Of a DNA stretch of 64,000 nucleotides, positions 10,821-21,999 are shown piece after piece. The notes beneath the pieces were generated by a model that worked only from the letters and a program-made list of their open reading frames with translations, was not told the origin of the DNA and ran no database searches. Source of the DNA: Dryobates pubescens (lineage: Eukaryota; Chordata; Aves; Piciformes; Picidae). Both the position numbers and the translations under genes were made by a program. The stretch covers positions 5,084,001-5,148,000 of the forward strand of contig NC_071615.1 of NCBI RefSeq assembly GCF_014839835.1, written 5' to 3'. Numbering within the stretch: the stretch's first letter is position 1; every line of letters starts with the position of its first letter.

Positions 10821-13800
10821 TTAGGTGACAGGACAAGTACCAAATTGTAGAGAAAACCACCAGAACTGGTGATTTGATGCTTGTTCTACATGTTTGCAGG
10901 CAGCTGAATGCTGGGGAGATCAGGCCCTCCTCTAGGAAAGGTCTTCAGGACCTGTCCTTGGCTGCGCTCTCCAACTGTCCCCAGCAAGTCAGCATCGGGG
11001 CCCACATCCTGCCTGGCTGATTGATGCTCTGGGCTGAGCAGGGTTGGCAGTCAGGCACTGAGGACAAACCAAAGCCATTTTTGGCGCGTTCTCTATTTAC
11101 AGCTGCAGCACAAGCGAATCCATCACACGGGAAGAGGAGTTCAGTTGTCACTGTCACATCCCGGAGGAAGGCTAGGCCTGACTCAATTAGGAGACGTACA
11201 CGAGTATTGATTATGGCCAAGCACAAATTCTCTCTCTCTCTCTCTCTCTCTCAACTACATGTGGTACACTGTTAGTTTATTTGGCCCCTCCAGGTGATTC
11301 TTAATTTCAAAACGACGGCTGTTGCTGTTCCAAATGTACAATACAAATTGACAATATAATACAGCTTGTATTACTGCAGTCCCCACTGGCTGCTGATGAG
11401 TTAGTAATTCAGCCATCTGACTTCATCCTTCTCTTCTCCTTCTTGCTTGTGGAGCCCATGCTGGCTGAAAATGTATTTCTTGTTTATGTTCAAAGCAAAG
11501 CCACCTCACAGCTGTGAGCTGTTTGAAAGACTTTTTTTTTCTTGCCCTTAGACTCCAGTGTAGAGGAGGCCAGATCTGTTCCAAAGATCTCCTCCTGTAA
11601 TAGCAGCCATCAGTCACTTTATTCATGCCCAGGCAAACTTATGCCCAAGGCACCAGTGGGTGGTAAGGGCAGTTTCCTGGGAGCCATCCACTCTCTGTTT
11701 TGGGACAACTTTTCTGGAGGGAACAGGAGAGCCTGTGAGCAACCTACTTCAGCTTACACACAAAACACACCGGCTAGAACTGAGCAAGGAATGGATGTAG
11801 CCAGCTAAAGTCTTCCAGGACAAATAAAGTGTTAGATCCTCACCAGACACGTCTGCCTACAGACCTGTTTCTCCAAGTGGGAATCCATCACCTCTGCCTC
11901 TGGAAATAAAGCCATTAGAGTACCTTGCCATAAACTCTTATGTCTAAAACCAGTCTCCTGTGGCTGAAAATGGAAATCTCAAGGTCCTGCAGCTCAGGAG
12001 CTCAGAGCAACTGGAAAGGTCTAACTTCCTGCACAAGCTTCATCGCTCTCCTGTCCTTGCAGTGCAATGTGGGAGCCCAGCTCCTCTCACACCTGCAGTT
12101 TCTTGCCTGTAACTGGCAGAATGGACTGGCTACGTTGAATAAGGCTAGGGACTCAGAGGTCCCATGATCTCACCAGAAGATATTAAAATTCTCCATCTTC
12201 CTTGTGCTTGATGAAAGAGGGATGAACTGTGCTTGGGCCAGTTGGAAATTAAACTATTTCAAGTGTATAACATCTATTACTCTCCTTGGGGATGACTCAG
12301 GAAGTGAGCTTCACATTTCTGGTGGAATGGTTCTGGAGAGGACAGCAGGGCCAGCACTTCAGCTCTGTATTTATGGGGATCATCAGAAAAGTTTTATTGG
12401 ATACATATTTTGCATCACTCTCCTTGGAGGATCCAGATGACTTTCACAATACTTTTGTCCTCCTGCTCCCAGTAACTGATTGTATACCTGTATATTTATA
12501 CATACACATGTAGAACATAGAATTACACAAAGGGCATTTTGGCAAGAATTCCTCAAAGTATGACAGGAAAGAGTGGGTGTTTGCCACTTGAAATACAGAG
12601 GGAACATGGAACTACAACCTTGAGTCCAAGTCCAAAGGGGCTGGAATGGGTCTGCCCCTTCTACCTGTTACAGCATCATGCTTCCCTACACTAAAGGAGA
12701 ACTACCAAGTGCTTGCTTTGCACAAAGGCTACCTGCCAACATTGCTTTTACTTTTGGCTCCCCACCAAGATGTGCTGCTTTCTTCATTTAGGCCACCTGT
12801 CAAGGGCACCTGACTGCTCTCCCTGAGGGCTAATTGTGAGAAGTGCCTGGTTCCCTGAGGGCTAAATGCCAAGGTGTACTCCCCCTGACAGTGATTCCTG
12901 CCAGGAAGCCTTGGGTTGTGTTTCAGAGGGTGTAAAGTCTTCAGCACATGGTCCCTAAGGTCTGCCTGACAGCACTGAGCTCAGCTTCTCCCAGGGACAG
13001 TGCTCACACGGTAGCAAGATCAAAAGATGGAACCACTTTGCATCTGAACAAGAGACTCCTCTGCATTCAGATGTACAACAGAGTGATTCAGTACCAGCCC
13101 TGGTTCAGCCCCCTGATTCTGGCCTCTGTACAAGACGCCCTTGTTAGACTGTGTTCTCCTTTCACCAGAGGTTGAGTGCTCCTAAAATCTCCTCCCAAAC
13201 AGGCAAAAAGGAGGCAACATTCTGCAAGTTCTCACAAAAGCAGCATGTCCCCCAGGTAGTTTGGGTCAATCAAATGTTTTCTTTTGCTCTTTTCCCATCC
13301 AAGATAAAAATGTGGATGAAAAATTGACACGAAGTGAAATGACTGCAACTTCGTTTGAAAAATCATCAAAGCAGAACACTGTAACCTAAAAGTTACTTCT
13401 GAAAAGGGAGTGATCAAAACAACACAGCCTGATGTGTCAAAATAACATTTCCAACCAAAAAAAAATTGCCTTGACAACATTTTTCTCAAAAGCTCTTCAT
13501 TGCACCATTCCCAAAAGGACCATTCCTGGTGATAGCACGAAGAGATCATCCAGGAATTTTCTCCTCTTATGGTTCCTTTTAAGGCAGTGGCAATGTGCAT
13601 TGGCCTCTCCATCTCTCTCCCTGCACTGCCTTTGAGGCTTTCAGTCTTTTGTACAAAGGTCTCCTTGTTATTGTTGGCCATGGGGAGCATGCATGTGAGA
13701 TGCACAACATCACAGACCCTTGCAGACTTCACAGCTGCATCATGTTTGCCTGCAGCGACAGGGGACAGGCCTGCACCGCCACAGAGGTCCCCAAGGTAGC

Positions 13801-16337
13801 AGTGATTTGTTAGAAGTGCAGGCACAGGAAGGGAAGTGAGCCTGACAGGAAGGTTACACTTCACGTTGTGCCCCACATTCCTAAGCCCAACGTGCATCTG
13901 CTAGCTGGTGGCCATGCATGAAGCAGCCAGTGAGACAGGCTGGTGTGTGCCTAGGCACTCATCAGCATCACATTGAGATGTTCAGCACGTAGCAGAAATA
14001 TATATTGGAAATGGTAGCTGGAGCACGATTGTGTGATCCCCTCAGCTCAAGATAGTACATACTGAACTCTGGCCACACAAGCAGGATGGTACAGACCTGA
14101 ACAGAGCATAATGAATGCCCTTCTCCATCATGCAGGTGTCACTTCTCCTGACTCAGATTCAATTACACTCGTGGAGCTGATTGCAGATTCCAGCCTACTC
14201 TTGCATATCAAGAGCATATTCAGTGTTCCAGGGACTCGATGAAACCAAATGTCAGCACGTGGCCTTCCTTACAGCCCTTGGGTCTTGCTCATCCCTGGTG
14301 GAGCTACATAAAGAAGGAATTTGGCCTATTTTGTCAGATGCAGGGATATCTGTGGGATAGCATGTTCAATTCTTTATGTCAGGCCATCCATCTTCCCTCA
14401 GCAAAATGCATCTGTGATTACTTCTTGGTTTACTGGTTGTTGTTGTGTTGTTGTTTTTTAATAGGGAATTATACAGTAACCCTCAGACAGAAGGAGGAGG
14501 AGGGAATGAAAATGTCTAATGTGAAAGTTTATCTAGTCAAAGTAAAGTTAGGGAAGGCACTGAGCATCTCAGGTGTTGGTTAACCTATAAATGAAAAATA
14601 ATGAAAGCAGGAAAAAGGAATATTAAATGAAGTGAATTCTTGGAGGAATCATATCTTGGTTCATCTACAAGTCTGAGCTGCTGCTGCAGGAGAAGAATGG
14701 GAAGGCTGGGCTGAGGGACAGAGGATAATCAATGTCTTCCCATGGAAAATGAGGGGAAATCTCAGCAGAGTTCAGGTAGGATGGAAAATTGCTCCTCTTA
14801 CAAATCATGCTAGTTCACGTTCATCCCAGGTAACAGCAGTGAAGGGTTTTACCCTCAAGAATAAATAGCAAAGCAAGTCCCATGCTCACAGACAGCTTAA
14901 CCACACAGGTAGCTGTCATGCAGCCCTGTTAAGGGTTGTTTCCTTTGCATGGAAAGGAAGGTTGTTTCCTGCAAAGGAACTCCTGCTTTACTGTAAAGAC
15001 AGAGCTGTAGTATCAGGAAAGCTCCCAGAGATGGAGTTGTACACTGCTCCTTTTCCTCCAGACAGAGATTCTGTCTCTTGGGAACACACACGGGATTTTT
15101 GCAGATACAGCCCCCTTCATAATTTATAGCCAGGCTGCTTCAACATGATCCCTGGATGCTTTCCTTTTACTCAAACAGGCATGCATGACCCAGGACCAGT
15201 GCAAGGAACAGCATATCCCGCAGCAGGGCACTCGTCTGGTGGCAAAGGTGGGTCCTGACACATTTTTCTCTTGGTTCTACTGTCTCCAGCTTCCCTGTGG
15301 GAGCTGATGCTGTGTGATCCATGTTGCATTGTTGTGCAGGGAAGTAGAACCTCCTCTCAAAAGCTCTAACTTGGCTTCCAAGTCAACAGGCAATAAACTT
15401 CTGCAAAGAATGCTGAGTTGTAATGTGGGTCCCAGCTGGTTCTGGGAACATTGTTCTGTTGGAAACCATATTTCACGGTGTGTAACTGTGACAGGGTTTT
15501 CTGAAGTGTGGGAACACTTCTCACTCCCTGGTTGTTCCTCAACACAGATTTACAATTTAATTGAAAAACTGAGAGAGAGAGAGAGAGAGAGAGAGGGAGA
15601 AGAAAATTTTATTAGCGCTGCTCTTAATCATCAAAGCTTTCGCTGGGCACCACCTGGTTCTTCCAGCCCACAACATCTACTAGAGGACTGACAGGAGAAA
15701 CATCCAGAGAGGAGAATAAATCAAGAATGAGGCAAATTTGCTCAGGAGTAACTTCATGATGTAAGTAGTAATTCCACATTTATGTGGCTGCAGAAGCTCA
15801 GCTTGGCCCAACGCCTTCTCGACACTGAACAGTTTCCCTGCTTTCTAATCTTTAGGACCTTGCCCCCAGCAAGCATCCCTTCAGGCTCCTATTTGTAATG
15901 TTTGCATGATATATCAGGAAACATCTCTAAAAAGAGACATCAATCTATGGCATGGAATCCTCTCTGGGAAATTATCTGCCGTGCTGCAGGCTGTGAAGGG
16001 GAGATCTGTTACCATTGAAGAGCTGTCCCATTCAAAAACTGCTGAAGCATACAGCACAAATTCTCCCTGAGTCAACCCTGAACCAAAGTCCCAGCCAATA
16101 TCAGGGAGCCCTTTTCTGTTAGAAGAGCCTCTTTTCAGATAAGACTTTCACCCAAGGTTATCCGAACACTTGCAATCAAGTGGCATTCTGTGCTAACATT
16201 AATCCTGGTGTCCTGGCCACATTCCAGTTCTAGCAATGATGCTCTGCCAACCTAAATTCCTCCAGAGGTTTCAGCAGGATACCATCTTCTTTTCCCTTTT
16301 CATCTTCCATTTCTGGGTAGTTCACTCTGGACAGCTG
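10821..16337. other. 5.5 kb intergenic unique DNA, no gene recognised
   Basis: Contains (CT)n at 11231-11252 and (GA)n at 15569-15596. No CR1 and no recognisable exon. The part around 11080-11220 (including TGACTCAATTAGGAGACGTA) has the look of a conserved noncoding element, but that cannot be shown without an alignment. Short open frames do not resemble any family. Confidence 0.5.
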
Positions 16338-16728
16338 TCTTGGGTTTAGGGAGTGAGAAAGAGGCTCTTTACCCCTCCCCAAAGGAGTAAAAGAAACTGC
16401 TCCACACATGACAGCAAAGAGATAGAAGTTTAAATGGAAGCACTATTCACAACTACATGCAGCAGTACAAAACCACACAAAAATACCAAACAATTCATAT
16501 TCAGCCCAGCTCTCCAGTCTGGGCTTCTCCAAAACTTCACTAGGCAATCACCTTCCCAAAACCTTTCCCTCAAAACCTCAGGCCTCAAATCCCACCACCA
16601 CCACCACCATAGCTAGGCCAAAGTGACACAGATAGAAGTTCAGCTTTGCCAAGGCCAAGCCAGGCTGCACAACCTCCCCATAAACTAGAGCTAACCATCT
16701 GCATGCAGCTGGGAGAAGAGACAGGGAG
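16338..16728. other. Unclassified stretch upstream of CR1
   Basis: Purine-rich at its left end and pyrimidine-rich later, with a (CCA)n run (16591-16609). It abuts the 5' truncation point of the following CR1 and might be another dispersed repeat, but I recognise no family. Confidence 0.35.
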
Positions 16729-17452
16729 GTCACAACAACCCCATGCAGTGCTACAGGCTGGGGTCGGAGTGGCTGGAGAGCAGCAAGGCAGAGAGGAACC
16801 TGGGGGTACTGGTTGACAGCAGCTGAACATGAGCCAGCAGTGTGCCCAGGTGGCCAGGAAGGCCTATGACATCCTGGCCTGCATCAGAAATGTGTGCCCA
16901 GCAGGAGCAGGGAAGCCATTCTGTCCCTGTACGCAGCACTGGTTAGGCCACACCTTGAGTCCTGTGTCCAGTTCTGGGCCCCTCAATTTAAGAAGGACAT
17001 TGAGACACTTGAACATGTCCAGAGAAGGGCAACGAGGCTGGGGAGAGGCCTTGAGCATAAGCCCTACGAGGAGAGGCTGAGGGAGCTGGGGTTGCTTAGC
17101 CTGGAGGAGAGGAGGCTCAGGGGAGACCTTACTGCTGTCTACAACTACCTGAAGAGAGGTAGTAGCCAGGTGGAGGTTGGTCTCTTCTCCCAGGCAACCA
17201 GCACCAGAACAAGAGGATACAGTCTCAAACTGTGCCAGGGGAGGTTTAGGCTTGAGGTGAGGAGAAAGTTCTTCCCAGAAAGAGTTGTTGGCCATTGGAA
17301 TGTGCTTCCCAGGGAGGTGGTGGAGTCACCATCCCTGGAGGTGTTCAAAAAGGGATTGGACGTGGCACTTGGTGCCATGGTTTAGTTAGTCATGAGGTCT
17401 TGGGTGACAGGTCGGACTTCTTTTCCAACCTTATTGATTCTATGATTCTATG
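16729..17452 (+). mobile_element. CR1 LINE, 5'-truncated, longest copy here
   Basis: The longest CR1 in the window (about 725 bp). It begins in the ORF2 region read as the CACAACAACCCCATGCAGTG block, runs through CTGGGGGTACTGGTTGACAG, and ends in TTCTATGATTCTATGA. An uninterrupted 163-codon frame at 16894-17385 encodes the ORF2 C-terminus: [20 protein letters not shown], then [20 protein letters not shown] and [14 protein letters not shown]. The open frame and full tail suggest a fairly recent insertion. It lacks the endonuclease and the catalytic reverse transcriptase core, so it is not autonomous. Confidence 0.96.
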
Positions 17453-18423
17453 AAAAGGGCAGAATTTGCTCTGCAGTCAGTTTGTATAAGGGGGATGCAG
17501 GCATTATGGGATGAAATAACAAAATATTACTTTTTTCCAGTGTCCACCTCCCTGCACCTCCCTGGTACTTGCAGGACTTCTCTATGGTTAACTCCTATAA
17601 CCACAACAACAGTGTAAAAGACTCCAGCACTGGCAACATTTCCCCCATGGGGGAAATTGGACTTTGAAGTGAACAGCACCAGGATCCCACATGAAAATAC
17701 ATTATTAACAACAAATGGCTTTCGAAACACTTTTGTCCTTTTCTTTTAAACTCTGGTATCCGTTTGAAATGTAAAGCTGCAATGCTACTGAGAAAGATTA
17801 TAGGCAAGCCCAGCAATCAGAACAAGAGAAGTGCATTTTAAGTTGTAATCAATACACTTATGACACAAATGAAATGGAAATGTTATATAAAGATTTTTTT
17901 TCTTCCACTGGGGAGAGCCCTGACAGGCAGTTATTGCATTGAGGAAAGGAAGTCATCCAGATGGACTCTCCGTCACACTAATGAAGCCGTCTCATAACTG
18001 TAACAGAGACCTCATGTATCTGCTGTGACACTTAGCAAATCCAGGCATGAATAAATAACCAAAGTCCAATTGAATTAACCTCCAGCTGATCAGCACTACT
18101 AAACAAATTATCCTAAACTCTGAACAAGATTAGAAGGACTGGCACAGGCCAGAATCATGTGGCAGGAGTGTTAATTCAGTTTAACAAGTTTAAACCTAAT
18201 CCCCCAGCGTTCTCTGATCTCAGGGTTTCAGGGCAAACTGGTTCCAAAATGTTCTTGGAAGAGATAGGAAAGGAGGCTCACATGAAGTTAGAGCAAAAAC
18301 ATGAGCTCAGCCTAGAGTTGCCTAGAGAAACAGAAGAAGAATTGCAAATGCAGGGCAGAGAAGGACTTAGGCAGAGCATTTCTTACAGAGACTGAAGAGA
18401 GCAGGAAAATGACATTGATATCA
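17453..18423. other. Intergenic unique DNA with a perfect palindrome
   Basis: No gene recognised. A perfect 20-bp palindrome lies at 17638-17657. Part of this AT-rich interval (about 17860-18130) reads like conserved noncoding DNA, which is only an impression. Confidence 0.45.
17638..17657. repeat. Perfect 20-bp palindrome
   Basis: ATTTCCCCCATGGGGGAAAT equals its own reverse complement with no spacer. The core CCCATGGG fits the CCCNNGGG half-site spacing bound by EBF-type factors. Functional meaning is not shown by the sequence. Confidence 0.85.
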
Positions 18424-18546
18424 CAGTATCACCCAGCTTGGAAGAGACCTCAAAGATCATCGAGTCCAACCTGTCACCACAGACCTCATGACTAGACCAT
18501 GGCACCAAGTGCCACCTCCAATCCCCTCTTGAACACCCATTGATGT
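18424..18546 (-). mobile_element. CR1 LINE 3' end fragment
   Basis: Short - strand CR1 3' piece. The + strand shows CAGCTTGGAAGAGACCTCAA, then GATCATCGAGTCCAACCTGT and CATGGCACCAAGTGCCACCT, and stops at the AACACCCATTGATG region. 5'-truncated. Confidence 0.9.
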
Positions 18547-19424
18547 CCATATGGAATACTCCAACCTCATCTCCAGGATGAAACTTCACAAGTTGATAGC
18601 CCATCTGCTTTTCTTGGTTGTCACGTTTCTTGTACAGAAGCGCGAGATAAATGCCTGTGAAATTAGGGACAGCATTTTAATGCCATTTCCTCCATTACAT
18701 AATTGTATTTTTCTCCTAAGAATACATTTGTACTGTCCATCAAATGCACAATTCAATTATCACACACTTCAGTTCATTACTTAGCACGGCGCTAACAGTT
18801 CCAATGCTTCTTTCCTCTTCTGTTGACTCATAAAGTAATTTGTGTGGCCAGCTAATTTTTAACGTTAAACTTCAGCTTGAACAGGCTCAGTATTTTGCAG
18901 GGTTCTGAAATGCTAAATCTGCTTCCAAAAGAAAATATGTACTCTGTTACTCTCCCGAGAGAGGAGGGGCTGTGGTAAACTCTGCAAGTGTTCTGAAATG
19001 GAGATCACTAGGACTGGAAGCACTCCTGAATACAAATTCCTGCAGCACATGCACGTGCCTCACAAAATCTTTCAAATCACAATATTCCTCATCAAAGTAT
19101 TTCCAATCTTCTGTCCAGGATAAGTCTTTCTATAGGGATTTCAGTTCCTTAAACTCTCACACTTTTTCAGGGACAGAAGTGAATCAGGGTAGTACAGGCA
19201 GATGAAGACTGAGATCTGAGAATCTCTACAGCCCACTGAAGGGTAGCTGTCCACATTCTTTTGCCTTGTCAGGGTATGTCTTTCTGCAGGTCTGACTTTG
19301 ATACTTCATTGTCATCTACTGCATGACTCCTGTTTTCTGTGTGAAACTTCAGCACCAGAGCGGATTCTAGTTTGGACTGGATGGTGAAAAATGTATTGTA
19401 CTGTTAAAGAGGCAGCACTCACCC
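18547..19424. other. Intergenic, no gene recognised
   Basis: Unique DNA between a CR1 fragment and a short tandem repeat. No exon or RNA gene recognised. Confidence 0.5.
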
Positions 19425-19508
19425 ACCAGGCATTTCCACAGCCTCTATCTTGACCAGGCATTTCCACAACCTCTATCTTGACCAAGCATTCCCACAGCCT
19501 CTATCTTC
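19425..19508 (+). repeat. 28-bp tandem repeat, three copies
   Basis: Three head-to-tail units at 19425-19452, 19453-19480 and 19481-19508, each of the form ACCAGGCATTTCCACAGCCT followed by CTATCTTG, with one to four differences between units. Confidence 0.93.
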
Positions 19509-19685
19509 AACATATTTGAAGAACTTAAAAATCTGATGGGGCCAGTCTTCGTCTACTACTCAAGAGCAGTTTGTAACACCCATAAATCACTGTGTTGTTG
19601 TTTCCTTTCTTATTGTTTCCTTGATTAGATGGTGTTGGATGATAGGTTGGACTCGATGATCTCAAAGGTCTTTTCCAACCTGGTT

Positions 19686-19772
19686 AATTCTATTCTATTC
19701 TATTCTATTCTATTCTATTCTATTCTATTCTATTCTATTCCATTCCATTCCATTCCGTTCCATTCCATTCCA
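19686..19772. repeat. (TTCTA)n then (TTCCA)n microsatellite
   Basis: About 11 units of ATTCT followed by about six CATTC units, seeded by the tail of the CR1 fragment to its left. Confidence 0.95.
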
Positions 19773-20008
19773 TAAGACACAGTCTCAAGCTGTGCCAGGG
19801 GAGGTTTAGGCTGGATGTTAGGAAGAAGTTCTTCATAGAGTGATTGGCCATTGGAAGGGGCTGCCCAGGGAGCTGGTGGAGTCACCATCACTGGAGGTGT
19901 TTAGGAAGAGACTAGATGGGGTGCTTGGTGCCATGGATTAGTTGATTAGATAGTGTTGGATGATAGGTTGGACTCGATGATCTCAAAGGTCTCTTCCAAC
20001 CTGGCTAA

Positions 20009-20270
20009 TTCTATTCTATTCTATTCTATTCTATTCTATTCTATTCTATTCTATTCTATTCTATTCTATTCTATTCTAGTCCAGTCCAGTCCAGTCCAGT
20101 CTAGTCTAGTCCTATTCTATTCTATTCTATTCTATTCTATTCTATTCTATTCTATTCTATTCTAGTCCAGTCCAGTCTAGTCTAGTCCTATTCTATTCTA
20201 TTCTATTCTATTCTATTCTATTCTATTCTATTCTATTCTATTCTATTCTATTCTATTCTATTCTATTCTA
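20009..20270. repeat. (TTCTA)n with repeated GTCCA/GTCTA variant blocks
   Basis: About 260 bp of pentanucleotide repeat. Variant blocks at 20078-20112 and 20164-20190 share the order GTCCA units, then GTCTA units, then TCCTATTC. They are therefore copies of one another and mark an internal segmental duplication rather than simple one-unit slippage. Confidence 0.95.
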
Positions 20271-20395
20271 AAGGATTGGATGTGGCACTTCAAGCCATGG
20301 TTTAGTTGTCATGAGGTGTTAGGTAATAGGTTTGACTTGATGATCTCTGAGGTCTTTTCCAACCTGTCTGATTCTATGATTCTGTGATTGCTTAG

Positions 20396-21674
20396 CAAGG
20401 CACAGAGCTGCTCACTCTGCTGGGAAATGCCTCCTGTAACTCTGCAAGTTTTGTTACACAACCCTCCAAAGTGAATCATGGCCTGTCGACTTCATTCTTT
20501 GCTGTTATTTATGCAGTGTATAAATGAAAAGCAAATATTTATTCTCATTTTCCACTCTGTGCCCTGACTGCTACCTCCCAAAGTTAACAGCAGCATTATG
20601 AACTGCAAATGATGATGCACTGTCAAAGTTGAAACCGCTCGGTTAGATGCCTCTCACATTTTCAAATAGTCCCAGTGCAATTTCATCACTGTCTTGCACA
20701 TAATGAGACAATAGATTTTTCCTCTTTCAGCTGTGTAATAATGAACAACTATTAGAAACACTTTATTATTTCCAGAGTTTGAGGGATCAGTGGCCACAGA
20801 GAAAATATGCCCTTTTCAACCAAGTTTTTTAATTGTTTTCCCACTTGAAAGAGGAGCTAATTTATTACTGTGCAGTGCACAAGGCATTTTTCTCATCAAG
20901 ATACATCATTTTAACTGTGGGCGAGTTCTAGACAACAACACTATTAAATTTGCTGCCACAATTAAGTGATTTATACAACTGACTGTACTATTAGTGCCGT
21001 ACCACCACTCTGACCATTCTCACGCTGCTTCTGCAAGAGCCATGTTGTTATTTTCTGTGCTTTCACACTTCCCAGTGACAGAGTGCTGAGAGATTTGGTC
21101 TTAGAAGCTATGCCACCATTGTTTTTTCACAGCCCACTCTATTTGCATGCTGTCTTTCACCTGACAGACCACCACCAGCAACTGAAAAACTCTTGCATAA
21201 GCTGTAGTGAGCTTCATGGCAATTACTGCTGTCTTTACTGATCCGTGGAAATAATTTCTTTAGCTATTTCGGTAATGCAAAGCTTCTGCTGTTCACAGGG
21301 TGGATCTCTTGATGGATGATACCGTCCACAGGCGCTGTCATGGTTGTGATCTATGTAGGGCTGGTATTTGACAAATGAAAATTATGTAAACAGCACTCAA
21401 ACTCAGTCTTGCCTCATGACGACTCTGTCTGCTCCATCCCCCCTGGCTATAGCATCCAGTACAGCCAGCTGTTATCTCATGATAAATATCAGGGGATAAA
21501 ATTATCATTAGACAGCACCAGGTTGACTGCATGATGTAATCCTGACTCCTTCAGGTAGCTGGAGCTCCTTCAGCTATCGCAGGGGGTCTGCAGCTATTCT
21601 GGAGATGGATTTCACACATTTCAAGGATGCATTTTTCCTTCCAGTGGTTGTTGAAATAATTTCTGGATAGTTTT
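20396..21674. other. AT-rich unique DNA, possible conserved noncoding region
   Basis: No exon recognised. Composition is AT-rich, with many short motifs such as TTTATGCAGTGTATAAATG and CAATTAAGTGATTTATAC. It looks like a slowly evolving noncoding region, but only alignment to other birds could show that. Confidence 0.4.
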
Positions 21675-21999
21675 TAGAATAGAATAGAATAGAATAGAAT
21701 AGAATAGAATAGAATAGAATAGAATAGACCAGGTTGGAAGAGACCTTCAAGATCATCATGTCCAACCCATCAACCAACCCAACCCACCTAAACAACTAAC
21801 CCATGGCACCAAGCACCCCATCAAGTCTCCTCCTGAAAACCTCCAATGACAGTGACTCCACCACCTCCCCAGGCAGCCCATTCCAATGGGCAATCACTCT
21901 CTCTGTATAGAACTTCTTCCTAACATCTAACCTAAACCTCCCCTGGTGCAGCCTAAGACTGTGTCCTCTTGTTCCGGTACTGGCTGCCTGGGAGAAGAG
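21675..21999 (-). mobile_element. CR1 LINE 3' part with (TTCTA)n tail, young-looking
   Basis: - strand CR1. The tail appears on the + strand as (GAATA)n at 21677-21727, followed by GACCAGGTTGGAAGAGACCT and the CTCCACCACCTCCCCAGGCA block, and ends in GGCTGCCTGGGAGAAGAG. The reverse strand encodes [20 protein letters not shown]. Nearly the same text as the copy at 7521-7966. 5'-truncated. Confidence 0.95.

Larger units (their letters stand above)
19626..20395 (+). mobile_element. Cluster of three CR1 3' ends joined by expanded (TTCTA)n
   Basis: Three same-orientation CR1 3' termini are strung together: 19626-19685, 19773-20008 and 20271-20395. The first two have near-identical ends (TTGGATGATAGGTTGGACTC, then GATGATCTCAAAGGTC). 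The third has a different tail (GATTCTATGATTCTGTGATT) and begins abruptly at the edge of the microsatellite. Between them lie (TTCTA)n with (CATTC)n, and a 260-bp (TTCTA)n array. The arrangement fits insertion into, or recombination and slippage within, CR1 tail microsatellites. Confidence 0.93.

Noticed and set aside
16338-16728. Possible LTR or other dispersed repeat upstream of a CR1
   Set aside because: No terminal repeats, target duplication, primer-binding site or coding remnant that I can recognise; left unclassified.
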